The notes: generated by a model from the letters alone, not told the origin. Numbered from the stretch's first letter, positions 7,178 to 15,021 are shown. The stretch is DNA of 24,110 bases from Syntrophobacteria bacterium (GCA_030145435.1 JAQYVQ010000011.1:1-24110), one strand, 5' to 3'. Made by a program: numbers and translations.

Positions 7178-8524
7178 ATGTCACAGCCGAACCAGACCCT
7201 ACAGGCTGACGTAGTGATCGCAGGCTCGGGGCCCGGAGGGGCAACAACGGCCCTGGAGCTCGCCAAGAAGGGCAAGAAGGTCATCCTCTGCGAGGCCGGG
7301 AAATACCACCAGCGACTCGGCACGAACACCTTCATGCTGCTCGGCATGATGGACAACATGGGCCTGACCTTCTCGAAGGAGGGAACCTGGGTCCTCAGGC
7401 CCAAGACAGCGGGCGGGGCGTCTGTCGTCTACTGCGGCACCGCGGTCCGTCCGCCTCCCTGGCTCAAGGAGAAATACGGGATCGACCTGGAGGAAGAGGT
7501 CGATGATCTCTACAAGGAGATACCGATTCAGACGCTCCCGGACCACCTCGTCGGGCCGGCGGCCCGTACGATCATGCAGGCCGCCCAGGACATAGGGCAC
7601 GATTGGAACCTGATCGACAAGTGGATCCGGCCGGAGAAGTGCGAGCAGAATTGCGGCAAGTGCGCCCTGGGCTGCCCCACGGGTGCAAAGTGGACCGCTC
7701 GGGAGTACATCGAAGAGGCCAAACAGAACGGGGCCGAGTTCCTTCTGAAGACCAAGGTGGACAAGGTGCTCACCGAAAGCGGCAAGGCCGTGGGCGTGAG
7801 GGCAAAGGGCCCGCAGGGCTGGATGGACATCATGGCCGAAACGGTGATCCTCTCCGCCGGCGGGCAGGGGACGCCTCCAATCCTGCAGCGCTCAGGGGTC
7901 TATGATGCGGGGCAGGGCTTCTTCGCGGACCCCCTCTGGTTCGTGGCCGGCCCCAGCCAGATCCAGGGCTCCATCTACGATGTGCCCATGACCGCGGGAA
8001 ACATCAATACCGAGGACGGCATCGTGATGACCGACCTGATGACCCCACCCACGATGTTTGCGGGGAGCCTGGCCATTGCAGGCCAGAAGGGGATCATGTC
8101 TTTACCCAAGGTCCTCCGGTACAAGAAGACGCTCAGCATCATGATCAAGGTAAGGGACGGCCTGGACGGAAGGATCAACCTGGATGAGTCCTTCTCCAAG
8201 CCGATCGACAACGACACCTGGTGGAAGCTGAACAAGGGAGCGGTCCTCGCGGAAGAGATCCTGATGAAGGCCGGCGTCCGGAGGGACGATCTCGTTCAGA
8301 CCGGGGTGATCGCAGCCCATCCGGGCGGTACGGTCCGCATAGGTGAGCTGCTCGACAAGGATTGCCAGACCCCGATTCAGAACTGTTACTGCATGGACAC
8401 GACGATCATCCCCGAGCCGTGGGGCCTGCCGCCCACGGTCACGGTCGTTGCAATGGCCAAGCGCCTGGCCAAACACCTGACCGTTGCTGTGGAAGCAAAG
8501 GTTGCCACCCAGGAACCTGCTTGA
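7178..8524 (+). CDS. GMC-family FAD oxidoreductase with a four-cysteine (putative Fe-S) motif
   Basis: 448 residues. The N-terminus has the FAD-binding GSGPGGATTALELA and then an acidic residue (CEAGKY). The C-terminus has the GMC C-terminal pattern AAHPGGTVRIG (H381 as the likely catalytic histidine) and WGLPPTVTVVAMAKRLA. Between them, C155, C159, C162 and C166 form C-x3-C-x2-C-x3-C within NCGKCALGCPTGAK. This resembles the cysteine motif of long-chain alcohol-type GMC proteins and could hold an Fe-S cluster. GMC enzymes oxidise alcohols; in an anaerobe electrons would go to a carrier rather than O2. A two-cluster ferredoxin gene overlaps its stop codon, making that the obvious acceptor. 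The ATG at 7178 has AAGGAGGG upstream. Substrate unknown. Confidence 0.85.
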   Translation: MSQPNQTLQADVVIAGSGPGGATTALELAKKGKKVILCEAGKYHQRLGTNTFMLLGMMDNMGLTFSKEGTWVLRPKTAGGASVVYCGTAVRPPPWLKEKYGIDLEEEVDDLYKEIPIQTLPDHLVGPAARTIMQAAQDIGHDWNLIDKWIRPEKCEQNCGKCALGCPTGAKWTAREYIEEAKQNGAEFLLKTKVDKVLTESGKAVGVRAKGPQGWMDIMAETVILSAGGQGTPPILQRSGVYDAGQGFFADPLWFVAGPSQIQGSIYDVPMTAGNINTEDGIVMTDLMTPPTMFAGSLAIAGQKGIMSLPKVLRYKKTLSIMIKVRDGLDGRINLDESFSKPIDNDTWWKLNKGAVLAEEILMKAGVRRDDLVQTGVIAAHPGGTVRIGELLDKDCQTPIQNCYCMDTTIIPEPWGLPPTVTVVAMAKRLAKHLTVAVEAKVATQEPA

Positions 8525-8874
8525 TACGACGGGACGAAGAAAGTACACATGACCAAACCGGGAGCCGGGGAGGAGTCATCCTCGGCTCCCTTTCCACACG
8601 CAGGAAGCCGATCAAGGAGCTGGCCCCCTCCGGATACCTGGCCTCTGTAGACGAGGAGAAATGCAAGGCTTGCGGCGTTTGTGTGGCAAAATGCCCTTTT
8701 GAGGCCGTTTCGATCGAAGAGGAGGTGGCTGTAATCGACCCGGATGGGTGTATGGGCTGCGGGGTCTGCCCGGAGCTCTGCCCGGAAGATGCCATCGAAC
8801 TCAGAGAGGACTCTGCACGAGGCATTCCACTCGATCTTCAGGCGCTCCGGGACGAAACAAGGCCGAATGGATGA
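8521..8874 (+). CDS. 2x[4Fe-4S] ferredoxin-like protein (start uncertain)
   Basis: Two classic cluster motifs are visible: CKACGVCVAKCP (C48, C51, C54, C58) and CMGCGVCPELCP (C77, C80, C83, C87), numbered from a TTG at 8521. That TTG overlaps the stop of the GMC gene (TTGA) and has AGGA a few bases upstream. It is the only ordinary start in this frame that lies near the GMC stop and includes the segment GGVILGSLSTRRKPIKEL. The ATG at 8549 is in another frame and stops early. The protein would be 117 residues, with about 45 residues before the first cluster. It may be the tail of a longer Fe-S protein that lost its N-terminus (inference). Tight coupling to the GMC gene suggests it carries electrons for that enzyme. 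Confidence 0.7.
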   Translation: MIRRDEESTHDQTGSRGGVILGSLSTRRKPIKELAPSGYLASVDEEKCKACGVCVAKCPFEAVSIEEEVAVIDPDGCMGCGVCPELCPEDAIELREDSARGIPLDLQALRDETRPNG

Positions 8875-8914
8875 GCAGAATTGATACGGTGCGTTATATA
8901 ACAAAAAAAAGGGC

Positions 8915-8942
8915 TTGACGAACCATCCTTCAACCATGTAAT
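8915..8942 (+). promoter_or_regulatory. Promoter in the 290-base gap before the DUF1302 gene
   Basis: TTGACG (8915-8920) and TGTAAT (8937-8942) are 16 bases apart, downstream of an A8 run. This leaves a 5' leader of over 200 bases before the ATG at 9169. The rest of the gap (8943-9168) has short G-rich stretches but no stem I trust. Confidence 0.45.
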
Positions 8943-9168
8943 AAAGAACCATTACGGATTCAGGGAAGGGATGAGGCGGATTAAAGAAATCAGGCCGGGG
9001 GTCCGAATAAGGTCACTGATTGGGGCCCCTTCGTGTATGCTGTTTTATTCTCTGAGGGGTCTGTAAGTTTATGTTGAACAAGAGAGAGCTGTTGTGGTAA
9101 GAAGGGTCGACAAGGTGAAGAACGTTTTCTGAGTGTCCGGTGTAATCAGAAGAAAAAGGGGGGACATG

Positions 9169-10848
9169 ATGGACGTACGGAAACACGCATGGATCGGGAT
9201 TCTTGCGGCGATGATGCTGGTGGGGCTGGCAGGGACGGCAGAGGCCTTTTACATCGACGACAAGAACACCCTGGCCTTCGGTGCCAAACTGTCGACCCGG
9301 GCGTCCTTTCGCATGCAGGATGCGGACGGATTCACGCAGCCGGATGTGCAGCTCGGGGATCTGGTCCAGTGGCGCAACCTGGCGCTCTTGGAGGTGGATC
9401 ACGACTTGAAGGAACTGACCAAGTCGCTCGACATCCTCTATCCCTTGAAGAAGTGGAAGATCCGGTCCAAGTATCACATCGTGGGCCGGTTCATGTACGA
9501 GGCCCTGTACAACGTCGGCTCGGACAAGTTCAAGATGGTCCGAGATCTTGACCCTGTGAATATCGACAATTTCAAACAGGCCTATGACCTCTGGGAATGC
9601 TACCTCGATCTTTCTCGTGGCCCCGGCTTCATACGTATAGGAAGGCAGATCCTGGCCTGGGGGGAGACGGACATCTTCCGCCTCCTGGACAATATCAACC
9701 CGCTGGACAACACCTTCGGTGGCCCCTTCGAGGATCTGGATGACCGGCGGATTCCACTCTGGATGCTGCGGGGCAGCTACAACCTCGGCTCGGTGGGCCC
9801 GATCGGTTCCATGAGCATCGAGGGCTTCTGGGTGCCGGGCAGCATAGACGCAAGGGTGGGACCCTGGGCCCCGTGGGGAACCCCCTACGAGGTACCGCTC
9901 GACAAGGGATCGGTCTATGACATCGCGTACGTCAACTCCCCGGACAAGAAGATGTCGAACAGCCGGTGGGGGGTACGCGCCCAGGGCATGATCGGCTCGA
10001 CCATGAACGTCTCGGTCGCCTATATGGAGACATTCGGGGATACACCCACCAGTCATATTATTCTAACCGAACCGGTTGTGGGACCCCTGCTCGACACCAA
10101 CCTGGTACAGATCCACCTGGACTATCCCAAGTTCCAGATCATCGGGGGCAGCATGAACTTCTGGGAGTCCATGACCGATACCGTTTTCCGGGCAGAGGTG
10201 GCCTACTTCATCAAAGAGCCGGTCAATATCCATGGAATCAGCGACCGTCCGCTGACAGGCCCCGTTATTCCTTTGTCGTGGAACGCCCTGGATATCCTGG
10301 CCGTTGCTACAGGGACGGATTTGCGGTCCACCGGGATCTACGGGATCCCGTTCAGCCCGCAGTCAGGGCCGATTCCGGTGAAAAACTCTCTGAACTGGAT
10401 GATCGGGTTCGACAAGCAGATCTGGATGCGGGCCCTGAACAAGAAGAGCATGTTCTTCACGTCTTTCCAGTATTTTGGCAAGTGGTACCCGGACTGGGAC
10501 AAGGACCAATACCTCGCCGTTCCGAAGGGGGATCTATACCTGACCGAGCCCAACTATATTACCGGGGAGCCGATCCCGGATCTGTCTCAGTATCCCTCGA
10601 TAGAATCGGTGTCTTCCATCTTCACCGGACTGATCAGCACGAACTACATGAACGGAGCTCTCATCCCGCAGTTGGCCATTGCCTACGACGTGCGCGGGGT
10701 CTGGCTGTTCCTGCCTTCGGTCATGTACATCAAGGAGCCTTTCCGGGTCAGCCTCCAGTATGGGGGCATCGTGGGGAATTACACCGGCTTCGGCGTGTTC
10801 CGCGACCGGGACCAGATCTCTGTGAACTTCACCTACATGCTGAACTAG
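9169..10848 (+). CDS. DUF1302-like outer-membrane beta-barrel protein
   Basis: 559 residues from the ATG at 9169, chosen over the ATG at 9166 and a GTG at 9133 because it has the best spacing from the GGGGGG ribosome binding site (9158-9163). A signal peptide is clear: basic MDVRKH, hydrophobic core IGILAAMMLVGLAG, and cleavage after AEA at residue 26. The mature protein is rich in alternating aromatic/polar strands and contains a GRQILAWGETDIFRLLDNIN segment followed by RRIPLWMLRGSYNLG, as I recall for DUF1302 family proteins. It ends in VNFTYMLN rather than a terminal phenylalanine. Members of this family often sit in steroid, aromatic or lipid catabolic loci, and an uptake role for a hydrophobic substrate is likely but inferred. 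It has its own promoter and terminator. Confidence 0.75.
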   Translation: MDVRKHAWIGILAAMMLVGLAGTAEAFYIDDKNTLAFGAKLSTRASFRMQDADGFTQPDVQLGDLVQWRNLALLEVDHDLKELTKSLDILYPLKKWKIRSKYHIVGRFMYEALYNVGSDKFKMVRDLDPVNIDNFKQAYDLWECYLDLSRGPGFIRIGRQILAWGETDIFRLLDNINPLDNTFGGPFEDLDDRRIPLWMLRGSYNLGSVGPIGSMSIEGFWVPGSIDARVGPWAPWGTPYEVPLDKGSVYDIAYVNSPDKKMSNSRWGVRAQGMIGSTMNVSVAYMETFGDTPTSHIILTEPVVGPLLDTNLVQIHLDYPKFQIIGGSMNFWESMTDTVFRAEVAYFIKEPVNIHGISDRPLTGPVIPLSWNALDILAVATGTDLRSTGIYGIPFSPQSGPIPVKNSLNWMIGFDKQIWMRALNKKSMFFTSFQYFGKWYPDWDKDQYLAVPKGDLYLTEPNYITGEPIPDLSQYPSIESVSSIFTGLISTNYMNGALIPQLAIAYDVRGVWLFLPSVMYIKEPFRVSLQYGGIVGNYTGFGVFRDRDQISVNFTYMLN

Positions 10849-10901
10849 AAGAGAAGGCGTCTCATAGTAAGATAGTTCCGGAAAAGAGCTGAGCCCCACC
10901 G

Positions 10902-10937
10902 AAGGCGCATCCCCATGCTACACCGGGATGCGCCTTT
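10902..10937 (+). terminator. Rho-independent terminator after the DUF1302 gene
   Basis: A perfect 12-bp stem AAGGCGCATCCC (10902-10913) pairs with GGGATGCGCCTT (10925-10936) around an 11-base loop. The T-tract is short (TTT then G). It lies 53 bases after the stop at 10848 and 40 bases before the next gene. Confidence 0.7.
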
Positions 10938-10976
10938 GTCCATAAGGGGCACAAGGCACAGGAAAGAAGCGAAGAG

Positions 10977-11534
10977 ATGAGCAAGACAAGGAAGAGCAGG
11001 GCGGTCAAGCTGGGCTCCGAAATCCAACGGCTTCGCAAGAAGGCGGGCCTCAGCCTGGATGAACTCGCCAAACAGACGGGACTGGCCGAGGGCTATCTGG
11101 CAAAGATCGAGGGAGAGACGGAAATCCCTCCCGTGGGCGCCATGCTCCAGATCTCCCGGGTCCTCAGCCTGGATGCAGGCAAGCTGCTGAGTCGAGCGGA
11201 GACACAGGACCGGAGCCGCCAGAAGAGGGAAGGCCTCAAGAAGAGAAAGAGCTCTTACGCATACAAGACCCTGGCGCCCGGCGGGGCCACCATGCACCTG
11301 AAGGCCTTTCTCGTGACGATCGATCCTAAGCAGGATCACGATATGGTCGAATACCGTCACGAGGGGGAGGAATTCATGCACGTCCTGGCAGGGAAGGTGG
11401 TCGTGACGGTCGGGGAAAACGAGTACCGTCTCTCCCAGGGGAAGAGCCTCCACTTCAATTCCGCCATCCCGCACATGTTGCGAAACCCCGGGGATGTGAA
11501 GACCGAACTCATCGTCGTCCTGTACACCCCGTGA
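10977..11534 (+). CDS. XRE-family regulator with C-terminal cupin domain
   Basis: 185 residues. An XRE-type helix-turn-helix covers about residues 12-68 (EIQRLRKKAGLSLDELAKQT, then AEGYLAKIEGETEIPPVGAM). A basic linker (about 78-92, KREGLKKRKSS) leads to a cupin_2 domain at about 105-183. The cupin has EYRHEGEEFMHVLAGKVVV and a second motif with HFNSAIPHMLRNPGD. The H/E residues of the first motif and the histidine of the second could bind a metal. Regulators of this build commonly sense small molecules through the cupin. The gene lies 30 bases before an acyl-CoA dehydrogenase in the same direction, so it may control that gene. The ribosome binding site (GAAGCGAAGAG) is modest. Confidence 0.9.
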   Translation: MSKTRKSRAVKLGSEIQRLRKKAGLSLDELAKQTGLAEGYLAKIEGETEIPPVGAMLQISRVLSLDAGKLLSRAETQDRSRQKREGLKKRKSSYAYKTLAPGGATMHLKAFLVTIDPKQDHDMVEYRHEGEEFMHVLAGKVVVTVGENEYRLSQGKSLHFNSAIPHMLRNPGDVKTELIVVLYTP

Positions 11535-11564
11535 GGTGCCCAGGCGCTCAGGAGTGATTGCAAG

Positions 11565-12704
11565 ATGTCATGGCCCATTACAGATGAACAGCGCATGATC
11601 CGGCTCATGGTGCGCGAGTTTGCCCGGAAGGAAATCGAGCCGGTGGCGGCCGAGAACGACCGGGAAGGCCGCTTCCCGACCGGGATTCTCACCAAGATGG
11701 CCGAACTCGGCCTGATGGGGATGATGGTGCCTGCCCGGTACGGCGGTGCCGAGGTGGGGGCGGTGAGTTATTCATTGGCCCTTCAGGAGATCGCTTACGC
11801 GTGTGCATCCACCGCGGTCATCATGAGCGTCACGAACCTCAGCTGCGAGCCCCTCCTCCTGTTCGGCAGTGAAGAGCAGAAGGAGCAGTGGCTCCCCCCC
11901 CTCGCTTCCGGCGAGGGACTGGGTGCCTTTGCCCTGACCGAACCGGAAGCCGGCTCAGACCCGGGCGGCCTCCGCACCCAGGCCGTGAAAGGTGCGGATG
12001 GATACCGGATCAGCGGGTCCAAGGTCTTCATCACAAACGGGGCCCACGCGATCACGTTCGTTCTTGTGGCCAGGACGTCCCAGGAAGGGGGGAAAAAGGC
12101 ATTGAGCGCCTTTCTGATACCTCGGGGCGCCCCTGGTCTCGACATAGGCCCTGAAGAGGAAAAAATGGGCCTCCACGCCTCGAGTACGGTGCCCCTTACC
12201 CTGGAGGACTGCTCCGTACCGCTCGAGCACCGAATCGGCCAGGAAGGGGACGGGTTCCGGATCGCAATGGCTGCACTGGACGGCGGCAGGATCGGGATCG
12301 CCTCCCAGGCAACCGGTATCGGCCAGGCCTGCCTCGACGAATCGGTGCGGTACAGCAAGGAGAGGAAACAGTTCAACCGTTTCCTGTCCAGTTTCCAGGC
12401 GATCTCCTGGATGATCGCCGACATGGCGACCGAAGTCGAAGCGGCTCGACTCCTGACCTTGCAGGCCGCGTCCCAGAAGGATCTCGGCCAACCCTTCACC
12501 CGAGTGGCCTCGATCGCCAAACTCTATGCCTCGGAAATGGCGAACCGGGCCGCCTACAGCGCCCTCCAGGTCCACGGCGGCTACGGATACACCCGACACT
12601 ACAAGGTGGAAAGGCTCTACCGGGATGCCCGCGTCACTACCCTGTACGAGGGCACCTCCGAGGTCCAGCGCATCGTCATCTCCCGTGAGGAACTCCGGGG
12701 CTAG
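11565..12704 (+). CDS. Acyl-CoA dehydrogenase (short-chain type)
   Basis: 379 residues, the usual length for short-chain acyl-CoA dehydrogenases. Family landmarks are present in order: FALTEPEAGSDPGGL (FAD/substrate loop), ISGSKVFITNG, YSKERKQFNRFLSSFQ, LQVHGGYGYTRHYKVERLYRD and the catalytic YEGTSEVQR with glutamate at residue 362. It should oxidise an acyl-CoA to the 2-enoyl-CoA and reduce an electron-transfer flavoprotein; no etfAB is in the window. It is clearly more canonical than the dehydrogenase at 2277, so the two probably act at different steps. It starts 30 bases after the XRE-cupin regulator, with AGGAG about 10 bases before the ATG. Confidence 0.94.
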   Translation: MSWPITDEQRMIRLMVREFARKEIEPVAAENDREGRFPTGILTKMAELGLMGMMVPARYGGAEVGAVSYSLALQEIAYACASTAVIMSVTNLSCEPLLLFGSEEQKEQWLPPLASGEGLGAFALTEPEAGSDPGGLRTQAVKGADGYRISGSKVFITNGAHAITFVLVARTSQEGGKKALSAFLIPRGAPGLDIGPEEEKMGLHASSTVPLTLEDCSVPLEHRIGQEGDGFRIAMAALDGGRIGIASQATGIGQACLDESVRYSKERKQFNRFLSSFQAISWMIADMATEVEAARLLTLQAASQKDLGQPFTRVASIAKLYASEMANRAAYSALQVHGGYGYTRHYKVERLYRDARVTTLYEGTSEVQRIVISREELRG

Positions 12705-12708
12705 TGTC

Positions 12709-12756
12709 CTGTCCCAGAAATAGTGATGCACAGGTTTGCTTCGTAATCGGGGACAG
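12709..12756. repeat. Hairpin-forming CTGTCCC/GGGACAG element
   Basis: CTGTCCC (12709-12715) and GGGACAG (12750-12756) are inverted, 34 bases apart, immediately after the dehydrogenase stop. The GGGGACAGCCAC ending recalls REP-type palindromes of deltaproteobacterial genomes, but no transposase is nearby. It may also weakly end transcription. Confidence 0.4.
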
Positions 12757-12774
12757 CCACGCAAGAAGTATGCG

Positions 12775-12872
12775 GACAGTGCGAGGGAGCAACGACGACC
12801 GAAGCAATCCCCCAGTCCAGTAGCTTCCGTGATTGGGGATTGTCGCGTCGCCTCAAGCTCATCGCAATATCC
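12775..12872. repeat. Inverted pair of a dispersed ~38-base repeat
   Basis: The left copy (12775-12813, GACAGTGCGAGGGAGC to CAATCCCCC) is an imperfect reverse complement of the right copy (12831-12872, GATTGGGGATTGTCGC to ATCGCAATATCC). A third copy lies at 18309-18346. Shared core features are a TGCGA head, a GCGACG or ACGAC middle and a CAATcCCC tail. The remaining gap to about 13000 is AT-rich with no gene seen. Confidence 0.65.
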
Positions 12873-13025
12873 AACCTTCATCCCAGCCATCTTTTCGAAG
12901 ACCGCCCCCGAATTATCACAGACCATATGAACCTACATTAATCATCTATATTAAGTGACTTACAACTCTGTTTTTAAGTTAATTCTAGATTCTTTCCCTT
13001 AGAAGACCAGGGCAGATCCCCATAG

Positions 13026-13079
13026 TATTGTCAACAACATACAAAATTCAGTTGACAATATAGGGGCGCTTTGTTAGAA
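13026..13079 (+). promoter_or_regulatory. Promoter and perfect 10-bp inverted-repeat operator of the second GntR gene
   Basis: TATTGTCAAC (13026-13035) and GTTGACAATA (13051-13060) are perfect inverted repeats with a 15-base spacer. The right arm contains TTGACA (13052-13057), which forms a -35 box with TTAGAA (13074-13079) 16 bases on. The sequence and its placement over the -35 match the site at 5489-5513, though the arms are 7 bases further apart here. Confidence 0.7.
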
Positions 13080-13111
13080 CTACAACAATGAACGAGGTCA
13101 AGGAGGGAACC

Positions 13112-13840
13112 ATGACCTTTGCTCCGAAAGAAACCCTCGCAATACAGATCGCTCAATACGTGAGCGACAAGATCATCCGCTCCGAGTTGAAAGCCGGCGA
13201 GAAGATTCAGGAGGAGAGGCTCGCCGAAGAATTGGGCGTGAGTCGATCTCCTGTGCGAGAGGCCCTTCGCATCCTGGAGAAGGACAGGCTGGTCGAAGTG
13301 GTCCCTCGTCACGGCGCCCGCGTCACCGAGATGTCGGCAACCTTCATAGAGAGCCTCTTCGACATCCTCGGCGAGCTCTACGCACTGGGCGCCAGGAGGT
13401 TTGCGGAGAGGAGCACAGAGGATGACCGAAAGAGACTCCGCGCCGCGCAGGAGCAACTCAACCAGGCTGCAGAGGAGGGAGACATCCTCGGCTACTACCG
13501 GGCCTTCCTCGAATATTCCCGCGCAGGCCTGCAGGGGTCCAAGAACCCCTTGCTCGAAGAAATGCTCCTCGGGTACCTGGATGCGAGCATGCGCCGGGCC
13601 GAATATGAGGCCGTGTCGATTCAGGTCGGGAACCTGAAGAAGAACGCTGATTTCTTCAAGAGGATCACCAAGTATGCCGCTCGAGAGGGCAACGGCGAGA
13701 TGGCAGCGAAGGCGGCACGCGCCTTTTTCGACCATGAGAAGGAATATGTCTTGAAGAACGTGAAGGAAAAGCAGCGCCGGACAGAAAACAATTCCGGCCG
13801 GGAAGAACGAACGGCTCAAGTGTCGTTCAAGAAAGGATGA
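13112..13840 (+). CDS. GntR-family (FCD-type) transcriptional regulator, paralogue of 5573
   Basis: 242 residues from the ATG at 13112, preferred to the ATG at 13088 because AAGGAGGGA lies just before it. The winged helix-turn-helix (about 8-76) contains IIRSELKAGEKIQEERLAEE and VSRSPVREALRILE. A helical ligand domain of FCD size follows (about 80-215), then a charged tail (KEKQRRTENNSGREE). As in the regulator at 5573, the histidines that bind metal in typical FCD domains are not at the expected positions: FHxxL reads FLEYS, and the next site is a lysine. One histidine remains near the end (FFDHEKE), three residues off register. Both proteins share PRxGARVTEMS, IESL and ELYAL. It probably represses its own promoter and the SCP2-oxidoreductase genes downstream (inference). 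Confidence 0.9.
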   Translation: MTFAPKETLAIQIAQYVSDKIIRSELKAGEKIQEERLAEELGVSRSPVREALRILEKDRLVEVVPRHGARVTEMSATFIESLFDILGELYALGARRFAERSTEDDRKRLRAAQEQLNQAAEEGDILGYYRAFLEYSRAGLQGSKNPLLEEMLLGYLDASMRRAEYEAVSIQVGNLKKNADFFKRITKYAAREGNGEMAAKAARAFFDHEKEYVLKNVKEKQRRTENNSGREERTAQVSFKKG

Positions 13841-13853
13841 GGGCATCGTCGCC

Positions 13854-14417
13854 ATGAACTTGGATCAAACCATGCCGGGCATCGAAGGAAATTCAACGGA
13901 CCACCCGCCTCGGATTTCCGTCTGCGCTGTGGAGGGTCAAAGCCTGAACGGACTGGGGATGATGATCCAGCAGTATCTGGAACAGAACTTCGCGGACTTC
14001 GACCACAAGGTGGAGGCCGGGCTCCGGATCCGGGGGCGCGTGTGCGTGGAGGTCGAGAAGGGCATTGCAACGACCGTGTGCTTCCAGGGGGAAGAGATCC
14101 AGATCGAAAACGGTGCGGGCAAGAATCTTGATCTCTATTTGCAGAGCTCCTATCTGCTGCTTGCAAACATACTCTCCGGGAAGGCGAACCCCTTCGTCGA
14201 GGTCATGAAGGGAAACATCAAGCTCCGGGCCATTCCCAGGAAACCGATTCAGTCCCTGAAGGTTCTTTCATTCCTCAAGATCCCACCCGAGCTCCTGATC
14301 GAGCCTCTTCCGTCAAAGGGCAAGGCCTATCTCCTCTGGGCAGCCGGCTCAATCGTGGGCCTTGGAGGGTTGAGCCTGCTCGTCTACTACCTCTTCCAGC
14401 TTTTCGGTGGGTCCTGA
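13854..14417 (+). CDS. SCP2-like lipid-binding protein with C-terminal membrane anchor
   Basis: 187 residues. The central part (about 40-145) has the SCP2 sterol-carrier-like pattern. A beta segment IRGRVCVEVEKG and TVCFQGEEIQIENG come first, then a helix DLYLQSSYLLLANILSG. After that comes MKGNIKLRAIPRKPIQSLKVLS, close to the G-xxI-K-xG element of SCP2 folds. Residues 158-184 (AYLLWAAGSIVGLGGLSLLV onward) form one hydrophobic helix close to the C-terminus, so the protein looks tail-anchored with its lipid-binding domain in the cytoplasm. It starts 13 bases after the GntR stop and is followed by a soluble SCP2 protein. The SCP2 call is from pattern only and moderately sure. An N-terminal ~25 residues are polar and of unknown use. 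Confidence 0.65.
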   Translation: MNLDQTMPGIEGNSTDHPPRISVCAVEGQSLNGLGMMIQQYLEQNFADFDHKVEAGLRIRGRVCVEVEKGIATTVCFQGEEIQIENGAGKNLDLYLQSSYLLLANILSGKANPFVEVMKGNIKLRAIPRKPIQSLKVLSFLKIPPELLIEPLPSKGKAYLLWAAGSIVGLGGLSLLVYYLFQLFGGS

Positions 14418-14522
14418 TCTCAACACACAATCCCTGCATGAAGGGTCCCTGAACACACTCTTCATAGCAAAGAAGTATGATTCAATCACATCAAACGGCA
14501 GAAGAAACGGGAGGGATGACCC

Positions 14523-14969
14523 ATGCCAGCAATCTACACCCCGGAGTGGTACGAAGCCATGTTGAAACTGGCGAACAGCCGGGATGATATCTCGGACAAG
14601 GTGCCACAGGGCGAGTGGAAAATCGCGGTAGAAGTGGTGGGGGACGGCAAGTCACCGTATGTCCCGGAGGGGACGACGAAAAACTACTTCGTTCGTTTTC
14701 TCGATGGGAAGGTGGCCGAGTACCAGGAATACCCGGATAAGGTTCCGGGCAAGGGCCTGAACTACCGGATCACCGGCCCGGCCCACATCTTCGACGGCGT
14801 GGCTGCAGAGATCGTGGATCCTGTGGAGGTTGGCCTGAACGGCACGATGAAGATCCGGGGGGACATGCGGATCCTGATGCAGCATGCGGACATGGTGAAC
14901 GTGATCTTCGAGGTCTATGCCCAGACCGGGCTGACCGAGTGGCCTCTGGGGAAGCCTCCTTACGAATGA
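14523..14969 (+). CDS. SCP2 sterol-binding domain protein
   Basis: 148-residue soluble protein that is essentially one SCP2 domain. It begins with YTPEWYEAMLKLAN, the short helix common in stand-alone bacterial SCP2 proteins, followed by WKIAVEVVGDG and KNYFVRFLDGKVAEY strands. GPAHIFDGVAAEIVDPVEVG and TMKIRGDMRILMQHADMVN come next; the last is the KxxGD.....(H) element typical of the fold. Such domains bind hydrophobic ligands (sterols, acyl-CoA, isoprenoids). The gene lies 53 bases before the first FAD oxidoreductase and has GGGAGGG before its ATG. It may present a water-insoluble substrate to that enzyme (inference). The binding specificity cannot be read from sequence. Confidence 0.8.
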   Translation: MPAIYTPEWYEAMLKLANSRDDISDKVPQGEWKIAVEVVGDGKSPYVPEGTTKNYFVRFLDGKVAEYQEYPDKVPGKGLNYRITGPAHIFDGVAAEIVDPVEVGLNGTMKIRGDMRILMQHADMVNVIFEVYAQTGLTEWPLGKPPYE

Positions 14970-15021
14970 TTTTCGAACACCGAAAAATGCAGGCAATCCA
15001 TGGAAAAGAGGGAGATCAAGT

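Noticed and set aside
12775..12872. CRISPR array
   Set aside because: Only two diverged copies in inverted orientation, without regular spacers or cas genes.
12705..13000. Insertion sequence remnant
   Set aside because: REP-like sequences are present, but no transposase coding sequence or matched terminal repeats could be shown.
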